64,000 bases of DNA from Pseudomonas sp. 7P_10.2_Bac1 (GTDB lineage Bacteria; Pseudomonadota; Gammaproteobacteria; Pseudomonadales; Pseudomonadaceae). Every line of letters starts with the position of its first letter. Position 1 is the stretch's first letter. The stretch is from the NCBI RefSeq assembly GCF_025465935.1, contig NZ_JANLNV010000075.1, forward strand, positions 1 to 64,000, read 5' to 3'. The notes below the pieces were generated by a model, which saw nothing but the letters and a program-made list of their open reading frames with translations, searched no databases and was not told where the DNA came from. Shown piece by piece: positions 9,315 to 18,983 of this stretch. The position numbers were made by a program, and so were the translations under genes.

Positions 9315-10518
9315 CGAAGGGCTTGGTCATCTCTAACAAGGTAATCGGCAGCGCCTGGCGCCACGTGTCGAAGTCGCCCAGCGGTTGTGCCTGGGCAATA
9401 TGAATTCGCGTCAACTCGCCGCCATGGCGCTCGCGCCAACTCATTAGCAGCGTCTCGCTTTGCAGGGTGACGGCATTGGCTACCAGGCGCCCGCCGGGCT
9501 TGAGTTGTTGCCAGCAGGTGTCGAGGACGCCTTCGCGGGTCACGCCGCCGCCAATGAAAATCGCGTCTGGGCGCTCAAGCCCTGCCAGCGCTTGCGGTGC
9601 CTTGCCGCGGATCAACTGCAGGCCGGGTACACCCAATGCATCGCGGTTGTGCTCGATCAGTTGCTGGCGGCCGCTGTCCGCTTCGATGGCCAGGGCGCGG
9701 CAGCTCGGGTAGGTGCGCATCCACTCAATGCCAATCGAACCGCTGCCCGCACCCACGTCCCACAACAATTGGCCGGGCAGGGGCGCGAGGCGGGCCAGGG
9801 TGATGGCGCGCACGTCGCGTTTGGTCAGTTGCCCGTCATGCTTGAAGGCGCTGTCGGGCAGCCCGCCCACGCGTGACAGCGGCTGGGCGTGCGGGGAGGC
9901 GATGCATTCGATGGCGATCAGGTTCAGGGCGGCAATCGTGGGGTCGTTCCAGTCTTCGGCACTGGCTTCGATGCGCCGTTCAGCCGGGCCGCCCAGGTGT
10001 TCCAGCACACACAAACGGCTCGGGCCGAAGCCGCGTTCACGCAAGAGCGCTGCGACTGAGGCCGGGCTGCTGCCGTCATTGCTCAGCACCAGCAGGCGAA
10101 CGCCGCTGTGCAGGTGAGCATTGAGCGCGGCCACGGGGCGGGCTACCACGGAGAGTGTCACGACGTCTTGCAGGGCCCAGCCCAGGCGCGCCGCGGCCAG
10201 TGAGAAAGACGACGGCGAAGGCAATACGAGCATTTCTTCGTGCGGGACGACCCGCGCCAGACTCGCGCCGACCCCGAACAGCATCGGATCGCCGCTGGCC
10301 AGCACGCACACCGGCTCGCCGCGCAGTGTCTGCACCGGCGCCAGGGAGAAGGGGCTTGGCCATGCCTGGCGTTCGGCGCGGATGCACGCGGGGAGCAAGT
10401 CCAGCTGGCGTTGCCCGCCCACGACTCGCGTCGCACCCAAGAGGGCACGCCGGGCATTTTTGCCCAGGCCGCTGAAGCCGTCTTCACCAATTCCCACAAC
10501 TGTTAGCCAGGGCGACAT
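9307..10518 (-). CDS. cobL: Precorrin-6B methyltransferase/decarboxylase CobL
   Basis: This 403-residue bifunctional enzyme methylates C5 and C15 and decarboxylates the C12 acetate side chain of precorrin-6B. The N-terminal half (about 1-195) is a CbiE-type tetrapyrrole methylase with GIGEDG and ASGDPM. The C-terminal half (about 205-400) is a CbiT-type Rossmann methyltransferase with [16 protein letters not shown] and IFIGGG. The ATG at 10518 gives the family length; the frame stays open further upstream without domain support. It leads the minus-strand cob group and is divergent from cobG. Confidence 0.94.
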   Translation of the reverse strand: MSPWLTVVGIGEDGFSGLGKNARRALLGATRVVGGQRQLDLLPACIRAERQAWPSPFSLAPVQTLRGEPVCVLASGDPMLFGVGASLARVVPHEEMLVLPSPSSFSLAAARLGWALQDVVTLSVVARPVAALNAHLHSGVRLLVLSNDGSSPASVAALLRERGFGPSRLCVLEHLGGPAERRIEASAEDWNDPTIAALNLIAIECIASPHAQPLSRVGGLPDSAFKHDGQLTKRDVRAITLARLAPLPGQLLWDVGAGSGSIGIEWMRTYPSCRALAIEADSGRQQLIEHNRDALGVPGLQLIRGKAPQALAGLERPDAIFIGGGVTREGVLDTCWQQLKPGGRLVANAVTLQSETLLMSWRERHGGELTRIHIAQAQPLGDFDTWRQALPITLLEMTKPFDA

Positions 10519-10729
10519 GCCAATCCTCTTGTTGAACGCCGATAGAGTCGTCTGCCCGCCTGTTCGGGGCAGCGCGCATGATAGCGCGCCTTGAGCCTGC
10601 CAGTGGCAGCGCCTGCCCAAAGGATCGGCGCAGATAAGCTTGATCCAGTACCAGGATCTGGCATTCCGTCCGGCAAGCTTTTCATGACGTTGCTCAAAGC
10701 AGGCATAATGCGCGACCTGCAATAGCGCA

Positions 10730-12082
10730 TTGCCTGCCCTGGACCGACACTTGCCCCTGCCATCTGAACTCTCCGCCACGCCACTGGTACGCCCGACAGG
10801 GTGCCCGGGGTTACTGCGCATCGTCCAGGCGATGGACGGCGGCATTTGCCGGGTCAAGCTGGCTGGCGGCGTGATCACGGCCCAACAAGCGTACGCCGTG
10901 GCAGATGTGGCGCAGCGCTATGCCAGCGGTGTGATTGAAGTGACCAATCGCAGCAACCTGCAGATTCGCGGGGTCGGCCCTGAACATGCGGCGCTGATTG
11001 AGCCGTTAATGGCGGCAGGCCTTGGGCCGGCGAATGCGGCCAGTGATGATGTGCGCAACCTGATGCTCAGCCCAACGGCTGGGATCGATCCGCGACAAAC
11101 CCTCGATACCTGGCCGCTGGCACGGCAGATTCTCGCCAGTCTTGAAAACACCCCACGCTTTGCCGAGTTGTCGGCCAAATTCGCCGTGCAACTCGATGGC
11201 GGGGAAGCGCTGGCGATGCTGGAGCATCATCACGACTTATGGTTGTCGGCCTTCACCGATAACGGGCAAACCCTGCTGGCCTTTGGTCTGGCGGGTTGCC
11301 CGGCGCAGGATGCGCCGTTGGGGGCGGTGCCACTGGAGCACGGTCATGAACTGGTGATGGCGGTTCTGACGCTGTTTCTGGATAGGGCGCGCCCCGAGCA
11401 AACACGCTTGCGTCATCTGTTCAACGACTGCACTGTCGCTGATTTTGTCGAGCGGCTGGCGTTGCGCAGCTCGGTGTCGATTGTTCCGGTGAACGCATGG
11501 CGACGCGACGTTTCGGCCGCGCACAGTCCGCTGGGCACTTATCCACAGCGAGAACCCGGGCGCGTCTTTGTGGGGGCCGCGCCTGCTTTGGGGCGCCTGG
11601 ATGCGGCGATGCTCAGCGGCTTGGCGCAACTGGCCAGCCAATATGGCAATGGCACCTTGCGGTTTACCCCATGGCAAAGCGTGCTGCTGCCAGATGTCCG
11701 GGCCGAGCAAGCGCCGCTGGTGACTCAGCGGCTGCACGCATTGGGCTTGCTCTGCGATGCGCATAACCCGCTGGCGCATCTGGTTGCCTGCACCGGTTCC
11801 AGTGCCTGCGCCAAGGGGCTGGCGGACACTAAACAGGATGCGCGCCAACTTGCGGGGCTGTTATCACAGCCGCAGACGATTCACCTGACGGGCTGCCAGC
11901 GTTCCTGCGCGGCGGCCCACGTGGCGCCGGTCACCTTGCTGGCCGTGGCGCCCGGTCATTACGACCTTTATTTACGCGCACCAGAACATGCCGGTTTCGG
12001 TGTTCTGCGCGAGCGCAACCTTACTATTGAAGCGGCAGGTGCTTGGCTTGAAGCCCGCCAACGGAGCAACACCGATGATTGA
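10730..12082 (+). CDS. cobG: Precorrin-3B synthase CobG
   Basis: This enzyme of about 450 residues is an oxygen-dependent Fe-S mono-oxygenase that converts precorrin-3A to precorrin-3B. It is built like a sulfite/nitrite reductase half-repeat. The motif [10 protein letters not shown] followed by [11 protein letters not shown] supplies the four Fe-S cysteines. The start is uncertain: TTG at 10730 fits the length but has no clear Shine-Dalgarno, and the nearest upstream ATG (10708) runs into a stop. Presence of CobG indicates an aerobic route. It overlaps cobH by 8 bp. Confidence 0.92.
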   Translation: MPALDRHLPLPSELSATPLVRPTGCPGLLRIVQAMDGGICRVKLAGGVITAQQAYAVADVAQRYASGVIEVTNRSNLQIRGVGPEHAALIEPLMAAGLGPANAASDDVRNLMLSPTAGIDPRQTLDTWPLARQILASLENTPRFAELSAKFAVQLDGGEALAMLEHHHDLWLSAFTDNGQTLLAFGLAGCPAQDAPLGAVPLEHGHELVMAVLTLFLDRARPEQTRLRHLFNDCTVADFVERLALRSSVSIVPVNAWRRDVSAAHSPLGTYPQREPGRVFVGAAPALGRLDAAMLSGLAQLASQYGNGTLRFTPWQSVLLPDVRAEQAPLVTQRLHALGLLCDAHNPLAHLVACTGSSACAKGLADTKQDARQLAGLLSQPQTIHLTGCQRSCAAAHVAPVTLLAVAPGHYDLYLRAPEHAGFGVLRERNLTIEAAGAWLEARQRSNTDD

Positions 12083-12701
12083 TTACATCCGCGACGGTCA
12101 AGAGATCTATCGCAATTCGTTCGCCATAATCCGTGACGAGGCCAACCTCGAACGCATTCCGGCGGACCTCGAAAAACTGGCCGTTCGGGTGATTCATGCA
12201 TGCGGGATGGTCGATGCCGTCGACGATTTGTGCTTCTCGCCGGGTGCCGGCAAGGCCGGGCGCGATGCGCTGGCCGCTGGCGCGCCGATCTTGTGTGATG
12301 CGCGCATGGTGCTTGAAGGCGTTACCCGCACGCGTTTGCCGGCCAATAATCAGGTGATTTGCACGCTTAAAGACGAGGGCGTGGCCGAGCTGGCGCTGGA
12401 GAAAGGCAACACCCGCTCTGCCGTCGCCCTGGAACTGTGGCGCCCGTACCTGGCAGGTAGCGTGGTGGTGATTGGCAACGCGCCGACGGCACTGTTTTAT
12501 CTGCTGGAAATGATCGACGCCGGGGCCCCTAAACCGGCGTTGATCCTCGGCTTCCCGGTGGGTTTCGTCGGAGCCGCCGAGTCCAAGGCCATGCTCGCCG
12601 CAGACAGCCGTGGCATACCGTTCGTGGTGATGCAGGGCCGTCGTGGCGGCAGCGCGATGGCTGCCGCTGCCGTTAACGCGTTGGCGACGGAGATCGAATA
12701 A
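12075..12701 (+). CDS. cobH: Precorrin-8X methylmutase CobH
   Basis: This 208-residue enzyme moves the C11 methyl group to C12, giving hydrogenobyrinic acid. The family region [15 protein letters not shown] contains the catalytic His. The segment [14 protein letters not shown] is characteristic of CobH/CbiC. The gene starts inside the end of cobG, and its TAA shares a base with the cobI ATG (TAATG), so the group is translationally coupled. Confidence 0.95.
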   Translation: MIDYIRDGQEIYRNSFAIIRDEANLERIPADLEKLAVRVIHACGMVDAVDDLCFSPGAGKAGRDALAAGAPILCDARMVLEGVTRTRLPANNQVICTLKDEGVAELALEKGNTRSAVALELWRPYLAGSVVVIGNAPTALFYLLEMIDAGAPKPALILGFPVGFVGAAESKAMLAADSRGIPFVVMQGRRGGSAMAAAAVNALATEIE

Positions 12702-13432
12702 TGGCGCAACCAGGACGTTTGATCGGTTTGGGCGTGGGCCCGGGCGATCCGGAGTTGATCACCGTAAAAGCGCTGCGCCTGCTGCGCGAGTCGCCTGTGG
12801 TGGCGTATTTCGTGGCCAAAGGCAAAAAAGGCAACGCTTTCGGCATCATCGAGGCCCATCTGCAAGCCGCGCAAACCTTGATGCCGCTGGTGTACCCGGT
12901 AACCACCGAAGTGCTTCCCGAGCCGCTGTCGTACGAGCAGATCATCAGCGACTTTTATGATCAGGCGGCCAACGAGGTTGCCGAACACCTGCAAGCCGGT
13001 CGCGACGTGGCAGTCATTTGCGAAGGTGACCCGTTCTTCTACGGCTCTTACATGTACTTGCACGACCGCCTGGCCGAGCGCTTTGAGGCGCAGGTGATCC
13101 CTGGCGTGTGTTCGATGCTCGGTGGCGCGTCGGTGCTGGGTGTGCCGCTGGTGTACCGCAATCAGAGCTTGTCGGTGCTGTCGGGCGTGCTGCCTCACGA
13201 TGACCTCAAGCGTCGGTTGGCGGACGCCGATGCGGCGGTGATCATGAAGTTGGGTCGCAACTTCCACAAAGTGCGGGAAGTGCTGGCCGAACTGGGCCTG
13301 GCTGACCGGGCGCTGTACGTCGAGCGCGCGACCATGAGCAATCAGAAAATCGTCCCGCTCAATGAGGTGGACCCGATGTCTTCGCCTTACTTCTCGCTGG
13401 TCATCGTGCCCGGCGAACGGTGGCAAGGATGA
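12701..13432 (+). CDS. cobI: Precorrin-2 C20-methyltransferase CobI
   Basis: This 243-residue SAM-dependent tetrapyrrole methylase acts on C20 of precorrin-2. The N-terminal signature [13 protein letters not shown] and the [10 protein letters not shown] motif are diagnostic of the fold. The segment [11 protein letters not shown] follows at the expected distance. It overlaps cobH by one base and cobJ by four. Confidence 0.95.
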   Translation: MAQPGRLIGLGVGPGDPELITVKALRLLRESPVVAYFVAKGKKGNAFGIIEAHLQAAQTLMPLVYPVTTEVLPEPLSYEQIISDFYDQAANEVAEHLQAGRDVAVICEGDPFFYGSYMYLHDRLAERFEAQVIPGVCSMLGGASVLGVPLVYRNQSLSVLSGVLPHDDLKRRLADADAAVIMKLGRNFHKVREVLAELGLADRALYVERATMSNQKIVPLNEVDPMSSPYFSLVIVPGERWQG

Positions 13433-15096
13433 GTCGCCCAGCCCCGGCCATTGTGATTCTGGGCAATGGCAGCCTGGCCACGGCGCGACGCATCCAGCAG
13501 CTTTATCCACAGGCCGTGATTCATGGCCTGGTGGATCGTGTTGACGGCGCGGACCGCACTTATAGCGACTTTGGCGCCAATCTGCGTCAGCTTTATCAGC
13601 AAGACACGCCGATCATTGCGCTCTGCGCCGCAGGCATTGTGATCCGCACCCTTGCACCGCTGTTGCTGGAGAAAGGCGCCGAGCCGCCAGTGCTCGCGGT
13701 GGCCGAAGATGCCAGCGCCGTTGTGCCGCTGCTCGGCGGGCTGGGCGGGGTGAATGAGCTGGCGCGGGAAATCGCTGCAGGTTTGGGCGTGGCTCCGGCC
13801 ATCACCACCAGCGGTGAGCTGCGTTTTGGCACCTGCCTGTTGAACCCGCCCAGCGGCTATGCCTTGGGCGATCTGGAACTGGGTAAACGCTTTGTCTCGG
13901 ATTTGCTGGCCGGTGAATCGGTGCGCATTGAAGGCCAGGCGCCTTGGCTGGCGCAGGCGCAATTGCCCGAAGACCAGCAGGCGCGTCTGGCTATCCACGT
14001 GGGCCATGCCGAGCGCGAGCCGTCAGCCAACGAGTTGCTGATCTATCCGCGCACCGTACTGCTGAAAGTCGAACGTGACGTGTCGGCGCAGGCCATGCGT
14101 GACGCCTTGCATGAGGCGAAGCTGGCTTGGCAATCGTTGGCGTGCGTGGTGGCCGATGATGCCTTGATGGCCAGCAGTGCCCTGCGCGAGGCGGCCAGCG
14201 AACTGGCAGTGCCATTGCGTTTTGTCTGCGCGAATGAGCCCCTTGTGGCAGCCGCCTGGCGTGAACTCGCCAATGGCCTGACGGTGGGCGTAGCCGATAC
14301 GCCGCTGGATCCGCTGCAAATAGGTCGTGCCCGTGGCCGCTTGGCCGTGATCGGCCTTGGGCCCGGCGCGGCTGAACTGATGGTGCCCGCGGTGAAGGCC
14401 GAATTGGCCCGCGCCAATGATGTCCTCGGCTACGAGACGTATGTGCGCATGGCCGGCCCGTTTCGTGCCGACCAAGTGCTGCACTGCACCGATAACCGTG
14501 AAGAGATGCAGCGCGCGCGGCACGCCTTTGAATTGGCGGCCCAAGGTCGCTCGGTGGTGGTGGTGTCGTCCGGTGACCCGGGGGTCTTTGCCATGGCCGC
14601 GGCCGTGCTGGAAGCCCTGCACGAGTCTTCAGATCCGCAGTGGCACAGCGTTGACCTGGAAATCTTGCCGGGTGTTTCTGCGTCTCTGGCTACCGCGGCT
14701 CAGGCGGGAGCGCCGCTGGGGCACGACTTCTGCGTGATGTCGCTTTCGGACAACCTCAAGCCCTGGAGCATCATCGAAAAACGCCTCGATCTCGCCGCCC
14801 AGGCGGACCTGGCACTGGCGTTCTATAACCCGATTTCCCGCTCCCGGCCCTGGCAATTGGGCGTGGCCCTGGAAATCGTCGCCCGTCACCGTACACCGCA
14901 AACCCCGGTGGTGTTAGGCCGAGATATCGGCCGCCCCGGCCAGACCCTGCGTGTAACCACCTTGGGGGCGCTGACGCCGGATCAGGTCGACATGCGCACC
15001 ATGGTCATCGTGGGTTCGTCCACGACGTGCACGTTCGCGCGTGCTGATGGTTTTGAGTGGGTCTATACACCACGCTGGTATGGGCAAAAGCCCTAG
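13429..15096 (+). CDS. cobJ: CbiG domain-CobJ fusion: precorrin-3B C17-methyltransferase
   Basis: A 555-residue protein in two parts. Residues about 1-300 resemble CbiG (cobalamin biosynthesis protein G), which in the anaerobic route opens the delta-lactone; [15 protein letters not shown] is the recognisable N-terminal part. Residues about 303-555 are a CobJ/CbiH-type SAM methyltransferase: [36 protein letters not shown] and [13 protein letters not shown]. The fusion is known in P. aeruginosa CobJ. It is the last gene of cobGHIJ; a 143-bp repeat array begins at its stop codon. Confidence 0.93.
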   Translation: MSRPAPAIVILGNGSLATARRIQQLYPQAVIHGLVDRVDGADRTYSDFGANLRQLYQQDTPIIALCAAGIVIRTLAPLLLEKGAEPPVLAVAEDASAVVPLLGGLGGVNELAREIAAGLGVAPAITTSGELRFGTCLLNPPSGYALGDLELGKRFVSDLLAGESVRIEGQAPWLAQAQLPEDQQARLAIHVGHAEREPSANELLIYPRTVLLKVERDVSAQAMRDALHEAKLAWQSLACVVADDALMASSALREAASELAVPLRFVCANEPLVAAAWRELANGLTVGVADTPLDPLQIGRARGRLAVIGLGPGAAELMVPAVKAELARANDVLGYETYVRMAGPFRADQVLHCTDNREEMQRARHAFELAAQGRSVVVVSSGDPGVFAMAAAVLEALHESSDPQWHSVDLEILPGVSASLATAAQAGAPLGHDFCVMSLSDNLKPWSIIEKRLDLAAQADLALAFYNPISRSRPWQLGVALEIVARHRTPQTPVVLGRDIGRPGQTLRVTTLGALTPDQVDMRTMVIVGSSTTCTFARADGFEWVYTPRWYGQKP

Positions 15097-15427
15097 GCTC
15101 TGTACCACATGTATCTGCGCTCGGTTATGCGGCGTTGAAAACAGGCTCGGAATGCTCATTTACAACCCGTAAACTCCGCTTCCTCGCCTGTTTTCGCCTT
15201 GCCTAACCTTCGCTCGAAAACATGTGGTACAGACCCTAGGCTCTGTAAGGAATGTATCTGCGCTCGGTTATGCGGCGTTGAAAACAGGCTCGGAATGCTC
15301 ATTTACAACCCGTAAACTCCGCTTCCTCGCCTGTTTTCGCCTTGCCTAACCTTCGCTCGAAAACATGTGGTACAGACCCTGGGCTCTGTAGGGAATGTAT
15401 CTGCGCTCGGTTATGCGGCGTTGAAAA
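15096..15427. repeat. Tandem array of a 143-bp repeat (two full copies, one partial)
   Basis: Copies begin at 15096, 15239 and 15382, an exact 143-bp period. Copies 1 and 2 are nearly identical; differences are confined to the first 16 or so bases. Copy 3 stops after about 45 bp, where it meets the terminator hairpin. Copy 1 has terminal inverted repeats: GGCTCTGTACCACATGT at its start, matched by ACATGTGGTACAGACC at its end. It carries an internal GAAAACAGGC / GCCTGTTTTC inverted pair. No ORF fits it. It looks like a small palindromic, MITE-like intergenic element. An inverted, diverged copy lies at 18717-18833. Confidence 0.88.
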
Positions 15428-15428
15428 G

Positions 15429-15456
15429 AATGGCCCTGCGGGGCCATTGTTGTTTT
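15429..15456 (+). terminator. Rho-independent terminator, probably of cobGHIJ
   Basis: A perfect 8-bp GC-rich stem (AATGGCCC, loop TGCG, GGGCCATT) is followed by GTTGTTTT. It lies 333 bp after the cobJ stop, separated from it by the repeat array. Confidence 0.7.
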
Positions 15457-15711
15457 GCGAGTATCAAGTGTTTGTGAAATATCAAAACATCGAGTAGGAA
15501 CTTTCAAATAGAGGTGTTCACTTGGAAGTCTGAATAGAGTGTTTGTCGTGTGCGCTTTATATTTATAAATTTAATTATTGTGATGAAGGGCTGTGTTTGA
15601 GCCTTGGTAATATTTGGAATGGGGTTGTGTTTTGCAATGTTCTGAAGCGCGGTCTAAGTTTTGTTAGCCCGGCAAGGAAAAGCCGGCATTAACTTAAATG
15701 GAGTGTTTAGA

Positions 15712-16497
15712 ATGAATTTTGTCAAGGAACAACTGCCGAGCCAAAATGAAGCAGAGCTTTTTTTTAATAATCTTCCGATTAAAGCTCAACCAAGGTTTGC
15801 GCGGATAAAAGCCGCTTCGTCGCAGATTAATCACACGACACAAGAAGAGGGTTTTATTGGGGTTAATTCGCCTATAGTGGTCGCCTTTGCTGATGGCGTT
15901 TCCCCCGAAAATCGCAAAGCGGTTATGTACAGCACGCAATTTGCGGAGAAGTATGCCGATACGATTGCTTCGCGTAAAAATGAGCCGATGAGCTGGTATC
16001 AAGCTTACGGGAAAGCGATCAATAACTGTGGTTGGTTCTCTACCAATTTTGTCTTTGTTGATCATGATACATCCACGGTCAATGTCACCATGGACAGTTT
16101 GGTCCTGGATATTATTGCGCAAGTTGCGAGTTATAATGCGGCGGCTATCTTGCCCTTGCTGAAAAATGTGTTTGAAATGATTAAAAGTGACGATGCGCTT
16201 ATTACGCTGTTTGACAAAAACAGCAAGAGCGACAAGGTCGGCAGCTTTCAAATTGTGCCGTGCCTGGAGTCCAGTCAGGGTATTCCCGTTACCGTATTTG
16301 CCGGTTTGGAGTGTGAGTTCCGGTCATTGGAAGGCGGGGCCTGGTTCTGGAAGTGGAAAAGCTCCAACCTTAAAGTTAAAAAAGCGGCAACGATGATTAA
16401 TCTCAATGTCGACAGTTATAATCGCGCCGAACCAAAGATTCTGGAATGGTTGGGTGAGGAGCAGGATGATTTCTTCATGTCGCTGAAGAAGTCCTGA
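15712..16497 (+). CDS. Unknown protein, paralog A of a three-gene cluster
   Basis: A 261-residue protein I do not recognise. The ATG at 15712 follows GGAG by 8 nt; the frame opens 51 nt earlier at a TTG without such support. No signal peptide or membrane helix is seen. It aligns with the gene at 17371: IVVAFADGVSP with SVVAFVPGVEP, SWYQAY...CGW with GWFEAF...VGW, SFQIVPC with YYQFVPC, and terminal DDFFMSL with ENFFRLL. It has an extra N-terminal 50 residues. The DNA is clearly AT-richer than its neighbours (15721-15780 has 23 G/C in 60), suggesting acquisition by transfer. An AT-rich stretch (15555-15585) upstream may hold its promoter. Function unknown. Confidence 0.8.
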   Translation: MNFVKEQLPSQNEAELFFNNLPIKAQPRFARIKAASSQINHTTQEEGFIGVNSPIVVAFADGVSPENRKAVMYSTQFAEKYADTIASRKNEPMSWYQAYGKAINNCGWFSTNFVFVDHDTSTVNVTMDSLVLDIIAQVASYNAAAILPLLKNVFEMIKSDDALITLFDKNSKSDKVGSFQIVPCLESSQGIPVTVFAGLECEFRSLEGGAWFWKWKSSNLKVKKAATMINLNVDSYNRAEPKILEWLGEEQDDFFMSLKKS

Positions 16498-16613
16498 TAA
16501 GTAGGCAAACAGTCAGTTGGCCTTTAATTAAACAGGGTTGTAGTCGAGACCTTGTTGGCGGTGCTCTCTGGGTGCCGCTTCATATCAGGCACGTTAATGT
16601 TGGAGTGCGATAA

Positions 16614-17378
16614 ATGCTAGTCGACTATGAATACACAGTCGTATCAGGGCAGTTAGTCCTGTTGCCCAAGGATTTACCCCCTCAAATTAAGCTGGATATC
16701 CTGAACAGCCAGTTATATGCGCAGTTATATGCCAGCCTCACCTCAAACAAGTTTTCTGATCCGATGGCCTGGGACGAGCGGCTGACCAAAGCGCGATCTG
16801 AGTTGAAGTGGGCCACACGTTTTTCGTTGTCCAGACGCCCGGAGCTTGCTGACGGAGCAACACTTGATGCGACGTCGCTGCTGATGGAGCAATTTGCCCA
16901 TGCCCCGCATTTTGATCGGCCAGTGATGGAAGAGGCCATACGCCTTGGATTGAAAGCATTGGCTCATCCCTCGCCTGCGCAAGAGCTATTTTTTGATTCG
17001 GTGCTCAGGGTGACGCAAGCTGGCTCATCGTTGAAGATCGGGCCGGTTTCTGACGTTCTTCTACACGTCTGCGTGGTCAGCCCCAAGGCACACCTGATTG
17101 ATGTCCAGCTGGGCTTTAGCCTGCGTGGAGCCCTGGACCATCTGTTGTTCGAGCACCCGTACCCGGGCAAGGATGTGAGTGGCCCGATGTCGCTGTCAGT
17201 CTCGGAGACTGAACTCGATACCTTGGCGTACAGCTGGATCAGGGACAAAGTCAAAGATGGCCTGGGGGCTGAGGGTGTGAAACGGATCATGAGCCTCGAC
17301 TTACCCACTGCGGTGATCACACCTGACCCTCTTTCGGGCTGCTGCAACTCAACGTTGAAAGACGCGCGTGATGAGTAG
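16614..17378 (+). CDS. Unknown protein, paralog B of a three-gene cluster
   Basis: A 254-residue protein I do not recognise. The ATG at 16614 follows GGAG by 8 nt. It keeps the pattern of its neighbours: a hydrophobic beta-like start (SGQLVLLPKDLPPQ), then LDILNSQLYAQLYA, comparable with IDIMNSLALAQLSA in the next gene, then a Trp (MAWDERLTKA) and KW about 50 residues on. Similarity weakens in the C-terminal half. No signal peptide, membrane helix or catalytic motif is seen. It follows paralog A by 116 bp and overlaps paralog C by 8 bp, so B and C are probably coupled. Confidence 0.78.
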   Translation: MLVDYEYTVVSGQLVLLPKDLPPQIKLDILNSQLYAQLYASLTSNKFSDPMAWDERLTKARSELKWATRFSLSRRPELADGATLDATSLLMEQFAHAPHFDRPVMEEAIRLGLKALAHPSPAQELFFDSVLRVTQAGSSLKIGPVSDVLLHVCVVSPKAHLIDVQLGFSLRGALDHLLFEHPYPGKDVSGPMSLSVSETELDTLAYSWIRDKVKDGLGAEGVKRIMSLDLPTAVITPDPLSGCCNSTLKDARDE

Positions 17379-18021
17379 TCGAGCGCTCCTTGCAGGCAGC
17401 AGTGTTGTGGCGTTTGTGCCGGGTGTAGAGCCTCAAGACCAAATAGACATCATGAACAGCCTGGCCTTGGCGCAACTGTCTGCCGACAAGCGCTTTAACC
17501 GAGTGCATCAAGTGAAAGGCTGGTTTGAGGCGTTCGTCAATACGTTGGTTGACGTAGGCTGGCAACCCGACGATGAGATGCTCGAGGCCGAAATACCCCA
17601 CAAGGTGGTTTTCTCCGATCTGGAAGAGGCCGCCCTGCACAACTTGCAGGGTGTAAAGCAGGCTTCTCTGAGGACGGTGATCAAGGCCTCGATTGAAGCC
17701 TTGCGGCTAAACAGCGTCGCCCAGGATATTTTTGAGAGGCGTAGCCGAAGCGGGGCTGTTGCTTACTATCAGTTCGTGCCCTGTGAGTCTCGGCAGGCAG
17801 GCAACTACATCTATGTGTCCGGGATGCAGGTCACCTCCCGACGGGATGTAAAAAACATCCTCTTTGATGGGCGTGTTATTCGTAAAACCGATGTGCTCGA
17901 TGTCGGTTTGGGTTGGTCAGCCTTTTATCTGGTTAGCAAAGACTACGACAGACACCGGGACGATGTTTTGAAGCAACTGGCAGGCCTGCAAGAAAACTTT
18001 TTCAGATTGCTCAGCCATTAA
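17371..18021 (+). CDS. Unknown protein, paralog C of a three-gene cluster
   Basis: A 216-residue protein I do not recognise. The ATG at 17371 lies inside the end of paralog B; a GTG three bases earlier is possible, and the Shine-Dalgarno sequence is weak. Matches to paralog A run over most of its length (VVAF...GV.P, a Trp-Phe-x-Ala-Phe / Gly-Trp pair, FVPC, and the C-terminal FF-x2-L). The last part, DVLDVGLGWSAFYLVSKDY, may form beta strands. No export signal. A and C are closer to each other than to B. A shared or complex-forming role of the three proteins is inference. Confidence 0.78.
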   Translation: MSSRALLAGSSVVAFVPGVEPQDQIDIMNSLALAQLSADKRFNRVHQVKGWFEAFVNTLVDVGWQPDDEMLEAEIPHKVVFSDLEEAALHNLQGVKQASLRTVIKASIEALRLNSVAQDIFERRSRSGAVAYYQFVPCESRQAGNYIYVSGMQVTSRRDVKNILFDGRVIRKTDVLDVGLGWSAFYLVSKDYDRHRDDVLKQLAGLQENFFRLLSH

Positions 18022-18024
18022 TAC

Positions 18025-18054
18025 CTTGAGCGGGGCAGGGATTGACCGCTCAAG
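18025..18054. terminator. Inverted repeat between convergent genes, possible terminator
   Basis: CTTGAGCGG (18025-18033) and CCGCTCAAG (18046-18054) form a 9-bp stem with a 12-nt loop, just after paralog C and reaching into the end of the convergent MarC gene. No strong T tract follows on either strand, so terminator activity is uncertain. Confidence 0.4.
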
Positions 18055-18646
18055 ACACCAGATAGCCTTTTATCCCGGTAAAGATGATTTGCGCCGCCAG
18101 TGCGCACACGAATAGCCCCATCAAGCGGCTGATAATCTGCAGGCCTTGCTCGCCCACAATGCGTTCGATCCTGTTGGACAGGTACAGCACCAGCCCGACG
18201 GTCAGGCTGGCCATGACAATACTGGTAATGGCCATCAGCTTGTCGTCCCAGTGGGGCTGGCTGACGCCCATCACCAGCAACGCACCAATGGTGCCGGGAC
18301 CCACGGTGATTGGAATGGTCAGCGGCACAATGGTCACGTCCTGCTGAACGTTGTCACTTTGTACAGCAGACTTGCCTTGGGCCATGCCCAGCGCGGAGAT
18401 GAACAGCACGCTGCCGGCGCCAATGCGAAAGGCATCTACCGTGATGCCAAAGACACTGAAAATCACCCGTCCAAAGAGGTAGAGCAAGACACTGGAAATC
18501 ACCGTTGCCAGCGCTACTTTCCACGCCAGGCGGCCACGCTCTTTGTTCGAGTAGCCGCGTGTCAGGCTGATAAAACACGACAGTACAAAGAACGGGCTGT
18601 AGAGCACCAGCATCTTCAAGTACGCGCTGAACAAAACATGCAGCAT
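18050..18646 (-). CDS. MarC family integral membrane protein
   Basis: A 198-residue inner-membrane protein of the MarC (UPF0056) family with about six hydrophobic helices. The conserved core VPLTIPITVGPGTIGALLVMG is characteristic. E. coli MarC was once linked to antibiotic resistance, a link later withdrawn; transported substrates are not established. It is convergent with the three-paralog cluster and followed, beyond its start, by the inverted copy of the 143-bp repeat. It could be native or part of the island. Confidence 0.88.
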   Translation of the reverse strand: MLHVLFSAYLKMLVLYSPFFVLSCFISLTRGYSNKERGRLAWKVALATVISSVLLYLFGRVIFSVFGITVDAFRIGAGSVLFISALGMAQGKSAVQSDNVQQDVTIVPLTIPITVGPGTIGALLVMGVSQPHWDDKLMAITSIVMASLTVGLVLYLSNRIERIVGEQGLQIISRLMGLFVCALAAQIIFTGIKGYLVS

Positions 18647-18716
18647 GGTCTGAGCTCATTTCAGATAAGGTCGCCGAAAGTCTATCAGGGGTTTTGCGGT
18701 CTGTCGGTCGGCGTCA

Positions 18717-18833
18717 GGGTGTGTACGAAATGTTTTCAAGCGAAGGTCAGACAAGGCGAAAACAGGCGAGGAAACGGAGTGTACGGATCGTAAATGAGCA
18801 TTCCGGGCCTGTATTCAACGCTGCATAACAGCC
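18717..18833. repeat. Diverged inverted copy of the 143-bp repeat
   Basis: Read on the opposite strand, this stretch follows the 15096-15427 repeat unit over its length, with scattered substitutions. It starts GGGTGTGTACGAAATG where the reverse complement of the repeat has GGGTCTGTACCACATG, and it ends in the ATACAGGC / CGCTGCATAAC part. It is opposite in orientation to the left array, so the two bracket 15.4-18.7 kb. The rest of 18647-18983 holds only a REP-like piece and no gene. Confidence 0.75.
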
Positions 18834-18912
18834 TAGAAAGACACAGGCGCAGGGGCCAGAAGGCGGTCCTGCAGCCCGTATCGCAGCCCGCTGCGTCGTC
18901 AGCGACTACAAC

Positions 18913-18945
18913 GCTACAGGCTGCAAGCGAGCTTGCCTCGAGATC
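18913..18945. repeat. Degenerate single REP-like sequence
   Basis: GCTACAGGCTGCAAGCGAGC followed by TTGCCTCGAGATC resembles one arm of the REP family seen at 3698-3762. No intact inverted partner is adjacent. Confidence 0.4.
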
Positions 18946-18983
18946 ATTTGGTCTTGAAAGTTGAAGCCTGCTTGCCTGATACC

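Noticed and set aside
10519..10729. Possible cobalamin riboswitch between cobL and cobG (a GCCACTGGC string is present on the minus strand).
   Set aside because: No B12 box, no adjacent CCCCCGC-type conserved core and no terminator or sequestering hairpin could be found around it.
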